A stretch of 9,166 nt of DNA, from positions 1 through 9,166 of the forward strand of contig JAITEW010000039.1 in the NCBI GenBank assembly GCA_031281855.1, in the 5' to 3' direction. This document shows, one piece after another, positions 1 to 5,869 of the stretch (positions are counted from its first letter, which is position 1; each line of letters opens with the position of its first letter). Source of the DNA: Treponema sp. (GTDB lineage Bacteria; Spirochaetota; Spirochaetia; Treponematales; Breznakiellaceae). Position numbers and translations under genes: made by a program. The notes beneath the pieces are model-generated. The model did no database searches. It saw only the letters and a list, made by a program, of their open reading frames with translations, and had not been told where the DNA came from.

Positions 1-52
1 TCCCGAAGCTCAGTTTAGTCCCTGCGGACCTGTTGGTACTTCCTTCTATCAT
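1..52 (-). CDS. 5' end of an unidentified gene, cut by the window edge
   Basis: Reading leftward from an ATG at 52-50, the frame stays open for 17 codons to the window edge and begins MIEGSTNRSAGTKLSFG. An AGAGGTGG purine stretch lies 4 bases upstream of the ATG, a credible ribosome site. A -10-like TATACT and a weak -35 lie further upstream in the gap after the U32 gene. This placement makes a real gene start more likely than chance. Seventeen residues show no recognisable domain, signal peptide or membrane segment, so no function is offered. It lies on the same strand as the marC-U32 operon, 68 bases after the U32 stop. It probably has its own promoter but could also receive read-through. 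Confidence 0.5.
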   Translation of the reverse strand, partial: MIEGSTNRSAGTKLSFG

Positions 53-75
53 AATGCCACCTCTTCTCGTTCATG

Positions 76-112
76 ATACTCTAGTATACACGATATATGC
101 AAAAATTGTACA
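76..112 (-). promoter_or_regulatory. Candidate promoter with a small palindrome over the -10
   Basis: On the minus strand a TATACT hexamer (88-83) matches the sigma-70 -10 at five of six positions. An 18-base spacer separates it from TGTACA (112-107), which matches the -35 at only four positions. Transcription would start near 76, giving a leader of about 24 bases that includes the ribosome site of the partial gene. The -10 overlaps a short inverted repeat, ATACT (76-80) and AGTAT (83-87), which could be part of an operator. The call rests on motif match and position only. Confidence 0.35.
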
Positions 113-120
113 CAAAAAAA

Positions 121-2301
121 TTAAGGCGCAGCCCGTTTCTCGCCGGTTTCTTCGGTTTTATAGAACCCGTCTTTCCAGTTAAAGCGTCCGGAGCCCTTGA
201 GGGGAAGGGCGTTTCTGACAGCTTCCATCAAATCCCGGTATTCGCCCTTCTTGAGGGAACCAGCGGAAAAATCCAGAATAAAACGGCTAAAGCCGGCTTC
301 CTTTAGAAACGGGATCTTGTCGGCAATATAGAAAGGTTCTTCCGGGTACACCAGGGAACCCTGGGGCCCTGTACTCAGTCTGAAGTCCCCGTCGCGGGCA
401 TCTGAAAAGCGGTGAAAATTATAGATCCCCCCCAGATCGGCGCGGATGCGGAAAAGGCTGGGCCGTGAATACAGGGTAATAAAAACCTGGGATCGCCTGA
501 AGCCCCGGGAGCCTTCCTGCGGGATCGTCCGTTCCAGATTCTGGCGGTTGTTCTCTAAAGGAGAGACAAAATAATCAGCGCCGTTGGATACAGTAAAAGC
601 ATAGGCCCACTGGTTAAACACGTAAAGCCAGGGACCGGCGGCAAGAACCACGCCTGAATCGCGGAAAAGGGAAAAATGCCCCGGGTTGTTCACCACAAAG
701 CGGCGGTACCCTTTTTCCGCCAGGACAGAAACGTCCTCCACCAGTTCAGCTTCCAGGGACTGGGGAAAGAAGGGGTCCAGAACCAGTATGATATCTTCAG
801 GGCTAAAAGGGAGCGGCTGTTTTTGGCTTCCTAAAAGCCGGGAAAGAAGCTGGTGATGATAATTGACCATTACCCCTGCAGGGCGGCTGGACTGAAGAAT
901 ATAGAGATCCTCCAGCCTGGACACCTGGGCGTAGAGACCTTCGGGAAAGGCCGGCTTGGATCCGCCTTTTCCTTTCCCGGATTTTCCTGTTCCCCCGCTT
1001 GTTTGAGAAAGGCTTTTTTTCACTTCCGGAAGATCCGGCAGCGGCGCTTTGTCCCTGCCCGGAAGGCGTTTAAAAGCTGCAAGGTTACGGGGGATTACCT
1101 GGGGATACCGCCTGGTCATGCTTTTGGTCTGTATGAGGTAGACCTGGTCCCCTGGTTCAAAGCCTTCAGGGATATCGATCCAATACGGCCTGCTGCCGGA
1201 TGATTCGCCGGAAGCCCCGCCTTTGTCCGGCTCCGCCACAGACAGCTTATGGGATACCCTGCCGCTGTCATCGGCCTTGTGAAGCCGTATGGAATCCCCC
1301 GGTACCGGAAGCACCGGCCCTCCGGCGATGAGCCCTGCCCTGTCCCCTTCGCCGCCTTTCACCCTGAGAAGCCTGCCCAGGGGAATGCCGGTTCCGCCGT
1401 TCTGTTCCGGGTTAAGCCATGTCAGGGAAAAGCCGTCTATGAGGAAGCTTGTTTTCGCCCTGGCGAAATCGCCGCGGAGCATATCCCGCGCTTCTTTGAC
1501 CGCCCGGGAGCGGGCCTCTTCGCCTGAATCCAGGCTGTCCAAAACCCGGCGGTAAGCCGCAACCACGGTCCCTGCGTATTCGGCGCTTTTCATCCTTCCT
1601 TCGATCTTGAAGGAATTAACCCCCGCGTCTGCCAGAGCCGGGATCTTTTCAATCAGCTCCAGATCCGCAGGGCTGAAATAGTACCCCCCTTCGTTTTCCT
1701 GCCGGTAGAAACGGCGGCAGGCCTGGGTACACATGCCCCGGTTCGCGGATTTCCCCCCAAGGTAGCTGGAAAAGAGGCAGAGGCCCGAAACGCTCATGCA
1801 GAGAGCGCCGTGGACAAAGACCTCAAGTTCCATGTTCGTACTGCCCCGGATCTCCCGGATCTCCTCAAGCGAAAGCTCCCGGGCCAGAACCGCCCGGGAA
1901 AAGCCGTAACGTGAAAGGAGGTTCACCCCCCTGGCGCAGGCTATGTTCATCTGGGTCGAAGCATGGAGCTTGAGGGAAGGAAAATTTTCCCGGACCATGG
2001 TAATTATCCCAAAGTCCTGAACCAGTATACCGTCAGGCCCTAAGGCTGCCAGGTACTTTAAAAGCTGATAAAGGCGATCCGCTTCACGCTGTTCAAAAAC
2101 CGTGTTCACTGTAACGTAAAGCTTCCGGCCCATACGGTGCAGGGAACGCAGGGAGCCCTCGAATTGGGAATAGGCGAAGTTGGCGCTCCGCATCCGGGCA
2201 TTAAAGCTCCTGAGCCCCAGGTAAACCGCGTCCGCCCCTTCGCCTATAGCGGCGTCCAAAGCCTCAGGCGAACCCGCGGGGGCCAGCAATTCCGGCGTCA
2301 T
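121..2301 (-). CDS. U32 family protein (RlhA/UbiU/TrhP-like), long form
   Basis: This 726-residue protein opens with the family hallmark LLAPAGSPEAL followed by GADAVYLGL. It carries the U32 signature around residues 159-195: an ELEVFVHGALC stretch, then SGLC, then NRGMCTQACR. It ends that domain with KIEGRMKSAEY near residue 225-240. Members once called collagenases or peptidases are now known to include RlhA (23S rRNA C2501 hydroxylation), TrhP (tRNA U34 hydroxylation) and UbiU/UbiV (Fe-S proteins of anaerobic ubiquinone hydroxylation). Cys168, Cys175, Cys191 and Cys195 are plausible cluster ligands. The conserved DLC-type position further on reads DLE here. A Gly/Lys/Ser-rich linker near residues 430-450 separates a C-terminal half, as in long RlhA-type members. 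RNA modification is the best guess, because no other role is indicated. The start overlaps the MarC stop as ATGA, which implies translational coupling. The frame ends in TAA immediately followed by a T-run. Confidence 0.9.
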   Translation of the reverse strand: MTPELLAPAGSPEALDAAIGEGADAVYLGLRSFNARMRSANFAYSQFEGSLRSLHRMGRKLYVTVNTVFEQREADRLYQLLKYLAALGPDGILVQDFGIITMVRENFPSLKLHASTQMNIACARGVNLLSRYGFSRAVLARELSLEEIREIRGSTNMELEVFVHGALCMSVSGLCLFSSYLGGKSANRGMCTQACRRFYRQENEGGYYFSPADLELIEKIPALADAGVNSFKIEGRMKSAEYAGTVVAAYRRVLDSLDSGEEARSRAVKEARDMLRGDFARAKTSFLIDGFSLTWLNPEQNGGTGIPLGRLLRVKGGEGDRAGLIAGGPVLPVPGDSIRLHKADDSGRVSHKLSVAEPDKGGASGESSGSRPYWIDIPEGFEPGDQVYLIQTKSMTRRYPQVIPRNLAAFKRLPGRDKAPLPDLPEVKKSLSQTSGGTGKSGKGKGGSKPAFPEGLYAQVSRLEDLYILQSSRPAGVMVNYHHQLLSRLLGSQKQPLPFSPEDIILVLDPFFPQSLEAELVEDVSVLAEKGYRRFVVNNPGHFSLFRDSGVVLAAGPWLYVFNQWAYAFTVSNGADYFVSPLENNRQNLERTIPQEGSRGFRRSQVFITLYSRPSLFRIRADLGGIYNFHRFSDARDGDFRLSTGPQGSLVYPEEPFYIADKIPFLKEAGFSRFILDFSAGSLKKGEYRDLMEAVRNALPLKGSGRFNWKDGFYKTEETGEKRAAP

Positions 2302-2960
2302 AGCGCCCCCGGGATCAGGCCGAGACGGACTATGCCGTCGTACACGAACTGTACCGACATCCCCGAAAGAAGCAGCCCCATGATACGCTCGAACACCGAA
2401 ACCCCTGTTTCCCCGAGGAAGCGGAGTATAAAATCCGAAGCGCTAAGGGCGGCCCACACAATCCCCATCACAGCGGCAAGGGAAACCAAGAGCATTCCCG
2501 TCATCACCAGGGGGTTCACATCCCCGCGCCCGGTAAAGAGAATGATAGCGGTAATGGTTCCCGGCCCGGCCAGCATAGGGATAGCAAGGGGAAAAACAGC
2601 GACAGAAACCCCTTCATCCCCGCCGCCTGACCCGGAAGGAGGCTCCGACTGTTCCCGTTCAGATACTTTGGACTTAGAGGGCCTGCCAAAGAGCATATCA
2701 AGGGAGATGATAAACAGCATGATCCCTCCGGCGATAAAAAAAGCCCCCGGATCGATACGCAGCAAGCCCAGGATATGGTTCCCAAGGACCACGAAAAAGA
2801 CGAGAACCCCGAAGGATATGAATACCGCCTTCCGGATTATCCCCTTTCGCCGTTCCCGGGGTATATGGGACGTCAACCCTATATACAAAGGAACCAGGCC
2901 TATAGGATCAACTACAATGAAAACCGTAAAGAAGACAGGCAAAAAAGCAGAAAACATCAT
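2298..2960 (-). CDS. marC: MarC family integral membrane protein
   Basis: The protein begins MMFSAFLPVFFTVFIVVDPIGLVPLYIGLTS, the typical MarC opening with the DPIG motif in the first membrane segment. It has about six hydrophobic segments and the family's second motif, PLAIPMLAGPGTITAII, in the middle. Length from this start is 220 residues, normal for the family. A hydrophilic Ser/Gly/Glu-rich loop precedes the second motif. MarC proteins sit in the inner membrane. The old link to multiple antibiotic resistance has not held up and the function is unknown. An upstream in-frame ATG at 3041 would add 27 residues, but that stretch is unlike the family, has no ribosome site and contains promoter motifs for this gene and for the divergent thioredoxin gene, so I prefer 2960. 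No Shine-Dalgarno sequence precedes 2960. The stop overlaps the U32 start, so the two form an operon. Confidence 0.9.
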   Translation of the reverse strand: MMFSAFLPVFFTVFIVVDPIGLVPLYIGLTSHIPRERRKGIIRKAVFISFGVLVFFVVLGNHILGLLRIDPGAFFIAGGIMLFIISLDMLFGRPSKSKVSEREQSEPPSGSGGGDEGVSVAVFPLAIPMLAGPGTITAIILFTGRGDVNPLVMTGMLLVSLAAVMGIVWAALSASDFILRFLGETGVSVFERIMGLLLSGMSVQFVYDGIVRLGLIPGAL

Positions 2961-2997
2961 TATCTTTAGTATAATAAGGTAAGAATGTGCAAAGCAA
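2961..2997 (-). promoter_or_regulatory. Candidate promoter for the marC-U32 operon
   Basis: The minus strand shows TTGCTT (2997-2992), an 18-base spacer and TATACT (2973-2968). The -10 matches the consensus at five of six positions. The expected transcription start, about 7 bases downstream, falls at 2961, one base before the preferred marC ATG at 2960. The mRNA would then be essentially leaderless, which agrees with the absence of a ribosome site. The promoter lies inside the optional 27-residue N-terminal extension and argues against it. Confidence 0.45.
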
Positions 2998-3030
2998 GAC
3001 GGTAAACGGCCTTCGAAAAACCATTCCAGG

Positions 3031-3059
3031 TTGTCTTCCATAACTATTTTCGTTATATT
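3031..3059 (+). promoter_or_regulatory. Candidate sigma-70 promoter for trxA
   Basis: TTGTCT (3031-3036) is followed after exactly 17 bases by TATATT (3054-3059), a good sigma-70 match. Transcription would begin near 3066, giving a leader of about 30 bases that carries the GGAGGA ribosome site at 3085-3090. It stands back to back with the marC promoter, with the two -35 elements about 33 bases apart, so a regulator bound between them could act on both. Confidence 0.5.
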
Positions 3060-3095
3060 TTAAGCATCTATGAGTGAAATGTCCGGAGGAAAACC

Positions 3096-3419
3096 ATGAG
3101 CGGCCATGTTGAAATAACCAGCGCCAATTTCGAATCCGAGGTGCTTAAGTCCCCGGTTCCGGTGCTGCTTGATTTTTGGGCTTCCTGGTGCGGCCCATGC
3201 AGGATGATCGCCCCTTCTATCGATCAACTGGCCCAGGAATACGCGGGGCGCGTCAAAGTCGGCAAGGTAAATGTCGATGAAGAAGGGGATCTTGCCGCGA
3301 AACACGGCATCGTTTCCATCCCCACGCTGGTAGTATACCAGCAAGGGGAGATTGTGAATCAGAAAACCGGCGCTGCGCCGAAACCTGAAATTGAAAATCT
3401 TTTTAAAAACCTGGTCTAA
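3096..3419 (+). CDS. trxA: Thioredoxin
   Basis: This 107-residue protein has the full length of a classical single-domain thioredoxin. It contains DFWASWCGPC at residues 26-35, with redox cysteines Cys32 and Cys35, the buried Asp26, and the cis-proline loop SIPT with Pro76. There is no signal peptide, so it acts in the cytoplasm, reducing disulfides in client proteins such as ribonucleotide reductase and peroxiredoxins after being recharged by thioredoxin reductase. No reductase gene is present in this window. The ATG is fixed by a strong GGAGGA ribosome site 5 bases upstream. It diverges from marC and is probably monocistronic. Its TAA stop overlaps the stop of the convergent lipoprotein gene by 4 bases. 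Confidence 0.97.
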   Translation: MSGHVEITSANFESEVLKSPVPVLLDFWASWCGPCRMIAPSIDQLAQEYAGRVKVGKVNVDEEGDLAAKHGIVSIPTLVVYQQGEIVNQKTGAAPKPEIENLFKNLV

Positions 3420-3442
3420 AACCGCTTTGTACTGTTTTTAAA
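3402..3442. terminator. AT-rich inverted repeat spanning overlapping convergent stops
   Basis: TTTAAAAAC at 3402-3410 and its exact complement GTTTTTAAA at 3434-3442 flank a 23-base centre that contains the overlapping stop codons of trxA and the lipoprotein gene. Each strand carries a run of five T after the centre. That resembles a bidirectional terminator with A and T flanks, but the centre does not form a clear GC-rich stem, only a 3-base GGT/ACC pairing. It may be a weak two-way terminator, or may simply reflect AT-rich gene ends. Confidence 0.3.
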
Positions 3443-4423
3443 CCCAGGGGTGGCGTTACTTGAGGCTGTAATATACCAGTCCCCTGAGCGGTTGCTGTCG
3501 GGAATTGTTTCGTCTCTTGAAACAGTCCGGGTAGTGGCGCTTTTGTTGCTGGCCACCGCGTCCCCGGGACCGGGCAGTTTCCCTGAATTTTCTTCCAATG
3601 GAAGCCAGGCCCCTTTGCTGCCCAGCAATTGCGCCGCGGAATTCATGAAGGCTTTTTTCTGCCAATCAGTGTCTTCATTGAGGACGACCGCGTCAATAAC
3701 CGCGTCATCCTGGTCCAGCAGAAACACGGCATCGGTCTTGTGGAGGTACTTAGTGCTCTCGCTAATCCAGAGGTCCCGCGCTGTAGGGCAGGAATCAGCC
3801 GCTTTTGAAAGGTCCAGTTCATCCCCGGTTTCGTCAGCCCAGCCTTCTTCCAGGGTGCGCAGGTGCAGGACAATGTACTCCCCGGCTTTGACCTCTATCG
3901 GGGGGAACTCGTAAAGCGGACTGGTCAGGGAATGTCCGGCGGCAAAGAGCCTTAGGGCTCCCAGGTTACCTGCGCTCATGGCGCGAAGCTCCACATATTC
4001 CGCCTTGGGTTTAGTGTATTCGGTCCTGAGCTCGTTGATGAGAAGATCCGGTATACGGTCGTTTCTGGTCCTAAAGGGAACAAGCACGTTAAGGGTGTTT
4101 CTGTGCTCATCCTCTACCAGAATATCGGCGGTGATCTTCTCTCCTCCATTGAAGGGCCGGTACAGTTTTACCTTCACCTCTTCCCCTGCGTCCAGGATTC
4201 CCGCTTCCCCAGGGGGATCAAACACCAGGGATACGACCTTTACAGGCAGGGAAAACCGGAAAACTACTTCGTCAGATGAAACCGCGCGGCAGTCCAAAAA
4301 AACAGGCGCCTCGGCGCTGTTCCCCAGGACCTGCTGGATTGCGGCTTCCGAAGAACAGGTACAGGCGGAAAAAACCAGCGCCGCAGGAAACAAAAACCGG
4401 AATAAAAAACGAGACTCTTTCAT
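3416..4423 (-). CDS. Lipoprotein with lamin-tail-like domain
   Basis: The 335-residue protein starts MKESRFLFRFLFPAALVFSAC, a basic then hydrophobic lipoprotein signal with Cys21 as the likely lipidated residue. Phe at -3 fits the relaxed spirochaete lipobox. Residues about 40-120 look like a beta-rich region. Residues about 124-262 match the lamin tail domain pattern: LLINELRTEY, then AEYVELR, then AGEYIVLHLR, then TDAVFLLDQDDAVIDAVVL. Such domains in bacteria occur in exported proteins and are presumed to be immunoglobulin-like binding modules. No catalytic residues are evident. The likely location is membrane-anchored, facing the periplasm or the surface. An AGGAGGG ribosome site precedes the ATG, and a TATATA hexamer lies just upstream at 4444-4439. 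The family assignment is by pattern and the function is unknown. Confidence 0.85.
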   Translation of the reverse strand: MKESRFLFRFLFPAALVFSACTCSSEAAIQQVLGNSAEAPVFLDCRAVSSDEVVFRFSLPVKVVSLVFDPPGEAGILDAGEEVKVKLYRPFNGGEKITADILVEDEHRNTLNVLVPFRTRNDRIPDLLINELRTEYTKPKAEYVELRAMSAGNLGALRLFAAGHSLTSPLYEFPPIEVKAGEYIVLHLRTLEEGWADETGDELDLSKAADSCPTARDLWISESTKYLHKTDAVFLLDQDDAVIDAVVLNEDTDWQKKAFMNSAAQLLGSKGAWLPLEENSGKLPGPGDAVASNKSATTRTVSRDETIPDSNRSGDWYITASSNATPGFKNSTKRF

Positions 4424-4502
4424 TATTACCCTCCTGCTTATATACGGCTCCCGGATGTACGGCGCTTCATTTTTACCGCTTTCTTTCGGAAAAAAATTCC
4501 CC

Positions 4503-4514
4503 TATTATTAGGGC
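4503..4514 (+). promoter_or_regulatory. -10-like hexamer placed for a leaderless start
   Basis: TATTAT (4503-4508) matches the -10 consensus at five of six positions and ends 7 bases before the A of the ATG at 4515, so the expected transcription start is that A. The hexamer overlaps a small hairpin, CCCTA (4500-4504) and TAGGG (4509-4513). No convincing -35 is present at 16-18 bases (4480-4485 reads TTTCTT), so this promoter is tentative. The only purine stretch, AGGG, is one base from the ATG, too close to act as a ribosome site. Confidence 0.3.
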
Positions 4515-4970
4515 ATGAAAGCTGAAATAATCAGGCTGAATCTTATTTCACCACTCTACTACACCGAAAAAACCGGGGCGGACCCTTTTGCTCCTCCTAA
4601 TGAAGAAGGGGAATTCATCTTTTGTTTTGAACTTGAACCTTCCAAGGCTCTGGAATTTGAAAGCGACCCGGCGGATTTCCCCCAAACCCCGGTTTTTAGC
4701 GGGAAAGCGGCGTCTCCCGGAGAAGGGGCGGGTTCAGCTTCTGCAGGTCCGGCAGGGAGGGAAGGAAAACCGGCGCTCCCGGCGGGGCGCTACCTCTTTT
4801 CCCAGGTCCGGGATGTTGCGGGAAGGCAGGAAATCGCGGAAATGGCTGCGGAAATTCAGCAGGAAGGTCTTTGGCAGCGCCTCAAGCCCGGAACCAGGAT
4901 CTACCTCCGCCGCCTTTTTGAAGACGACAAGGGGGTCACCCAGTTATTCCGGCCTTATGAGGATAACTAA
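4515..4970 (+). CDS. Conserved-looking small hypothetical protein
   Basis: This 151-residue protein has no signal peptide or membrane segment, so it is probably cytoplasmic. It has three parts: an N-terminal region (1-60) with ISPLYYTEKTGADPF and a FIFCFELEP strand; a low-complexity Gly/Ala/Ser/Pro linker (about 62-90); and a charged C-terminal region (about 90-151) with LPAGRYLFSQVR, a helix rich in Glu and Ala, then IYLRRLFEDDKGVTQLFRP. The structured ends around a variable linker suggest a real protein. I do not recognise the family and offer no function. It is divergent from the lipoprotein gene and convergent with the DUF2259-like gene, so it probably stands alone. Its ATG lacks a usable ribosome site. 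Confidence 0.75.
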   Translation: MKAEIIRLNLISPLYYTEKTGADPFAPPNEEGEFIFCFELEPSKALEFESDPADFPQTPVFSGKAASPGEGAGSASAGPAGREGKPALPAGRYLFSQVRDVAGRQEIAEMAAEIQQEGLWQRLKPGTRIYLRRLFEDDKGVTQLFRPYEDN

Positions 4971-5030
4971 ACTTGACCCGCAATTGCTCCCGACAAGCCA
5001 GGAGCGGTGAAAACCCCGGGTAAAATACCT

Positions 5031-5100
5031 CTTTAACATAAGGCCGCCAGCCCTGCCCGGAGGGGAGCTCCCGGGCAGGGCTGGCTGATGGGGGTTAAAG
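5031..5100. repeat. 70-base symmetric inverted repeat, possible bidirectional terminator
   Basis: A perfect 15-base stem, 5046-5060 against 5071-5085 (GCCAGCCCTGCCCGG and its complement), encloses a 10-base loop. Outside it, after 8 unpaired bases on each side, a second pair matches exactly: CTTTAAC (5031-5037) with GTTAAAG (5094-5100). Both pairs share the same centre, 5065.5. The structure lies between two convergent genes and covers the last bases and stop of the DUF2259-like gene. The very strong GC stem would stop or stabilise transcripts from both sides, but no T-run follows it on either strand. It is therefore not a textbook intrinsic terminator and could be a Rho-linked terminator, a 3'-end protecting hairpin or a dispersed repeat unit. 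Confidence 0.7.
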
Positions 5101-5790
5101 CCGCAGGGCCTCGACCATGTAGCGGATATCATAATCAGCGCCATTCTGCTTTTTCATTTCGATTACCAGGATCATGGAGCCGTCATGAGGGGCGATCATC
5201 ACCTTCCGGATACGGTAAGACGCGACAAGGGGGCGTTTGACCTGAGGGGTTCCGACAGTGTAGGTTTTCCGGGAGCCGTCTTTTGCGGTACGTTCGAGAT
5301 TGATGTAGAAAGAGGATTTGAGGTTCGTTCCGGAACCTTCAACCGAAGGAACCAGGGTAGCCCGGTAGGACGCCTCGTTTTCAAAATCCCTGAATTCAAT
5401 GGTTTCTCCAGGCGCCGAAGGGCCGTCCAGGGAAATGTAAAGGGGCTGGCCCTGGAAGAGGAAATTGACCCCGTAACGGTCTGCTATGGCGTTGTTTTTG
5501 GTGATAATACGGTAAAGAGCGCCGGAACCGTCCTGGCCGGACACCACCGGTTTGTCGTGGATATAGGAAAATTTTCCTCCTGAAACAAAGTTGTTCCTTG
5601 GAACGTCAACCACAAAAAGATCCGCCCAGGGCTTTAACGCGCCGGACTGAACGCCGTACTGGGCGAACATATAGGTCCTGCCGTCAGGAGAAAAACCGAG
5701 GTCCACAAATGTAGCGGTATCCCCGGCCCATAAGACGGCGCTCAGGGCAAAGCCGGAAATCAGTATAAAAAGAATTATCTTCTTTAACAT
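5095..5790 (-). CDS. Predicted secreted protein, DUF2259-like
   Basis: The protein starts MLKKIILFILISGFALSAVLWAGD, a clear Sec signal peptide with probable cleavage after the SAVLWA region. No lipobox cysteine is present, so it should be released into the periplasm or beyond. The 231-residue chain then reads TATFVDLGFSPDGRTYMFAQYGV, which I associate with the DUF2259 group of predicted secreted proteins. This association is from memory of the pattern and was not searched. The remainder is beta-rich with no catalytic motif seen. An upstream in-frame ATG at 5826 would add 12 residues before the signal peptide. The AGGAGA ribosome site at 5801-5796 fixes the start at 5790. The gene is divergent from a membrane-protein gene and ends inside a large inverted repeat. 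Function unknown. Confidence 0.83.
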   Translation of the reverse strand: MLKKIILFILISGFALSAVLWAGDTATFVDLGFSPDGRTYMFAQYGVQSGALKPWADLFVVDVPRNNFVSGGKFSYIHDKPVVSGQDGSGALYRIITKNNAIADRYGVNFLFQGQPLYISLDGPSAPGETIEFRDFENEASYRATLVPSVEGSGTNLKSSFYINLERTAKDGSRKTYTVGTPQVKRPLVASYRIRKVMIAPHDGSMILVIEMKKQNGADYDIRYMVEALRL

Positions 5791-5833
5791 GAGGTTCTCC
5801 TCTGTTATAAGTATCGGAAAAAACACACAAGTC

Positions 5834-5869
5834 TTGAGCCTTGTCCCCGGAATAGTCTATGCTGAAGTT
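5834..5869 (+). promoter_or_regulatory. Candidate promoter giving a leaderless mRNA
   Basis: TTGAGC (5834-5839) and TATGCT (5858-5863) are separated by 18 bases, each matching sigma-70 consensus at four of six positions. The expected start, 7 bases after the -10, is 5870, the A of the ATG of the membrane-protein gene. No Shine-Dalgarno sequence precedes that ATG. Evidence is motif and spacing only. Confidence 0.35.

Noticed and set aside
106..144. Possible intrinsic terminator after the U32 gene: T-run just after the stop codon, with GGCG/CGCC before it
   Set aside because: The stem has only four pairs with a 12-base loop inside the coding end, too weak to claim, although the seven-T run leaves termination possible.
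1054..1064. An 11-base match (CCCTGCCCGGA) to part of the 5046-5085 stem
   Set aside because: It lies within U32 coding sequence, has no matching second arm and is short enough to be coincidence in GC-rich DNA.
853..1555. Plus-strand open frames opposite the U32 gene
   Set aside because: They lie inside a conserved coding region on the other strand and show no signal, domain or ribosome site.
2137..2982. A 281-codon plus-strand open frame opposite marC and the start of the U32 gene
   Set aside because: It is exactly antisense to two well-recognised genes, is rich in Pro, Arg, Thr and Ser with no domain, and has no ribosome site; a shadow of GC-biased codon use.
3450..4511. Plus-strand open frames of 154 and 177 codons opposite the lipoprotein gene
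   Set aside because: The minus-strand frame has a lipoprotein signal, a ribosome site and a domain pattern; the opposite frames are serine/arginine-rich and lack all of these.
4986..5005. GCTCC/GGAGC inverted repeat after the small hypothetical gene
   Set aside because: A five-pair stem with a 10-base loop and no T-run; unremarkable next to the much stronger 70-base structure downstream.
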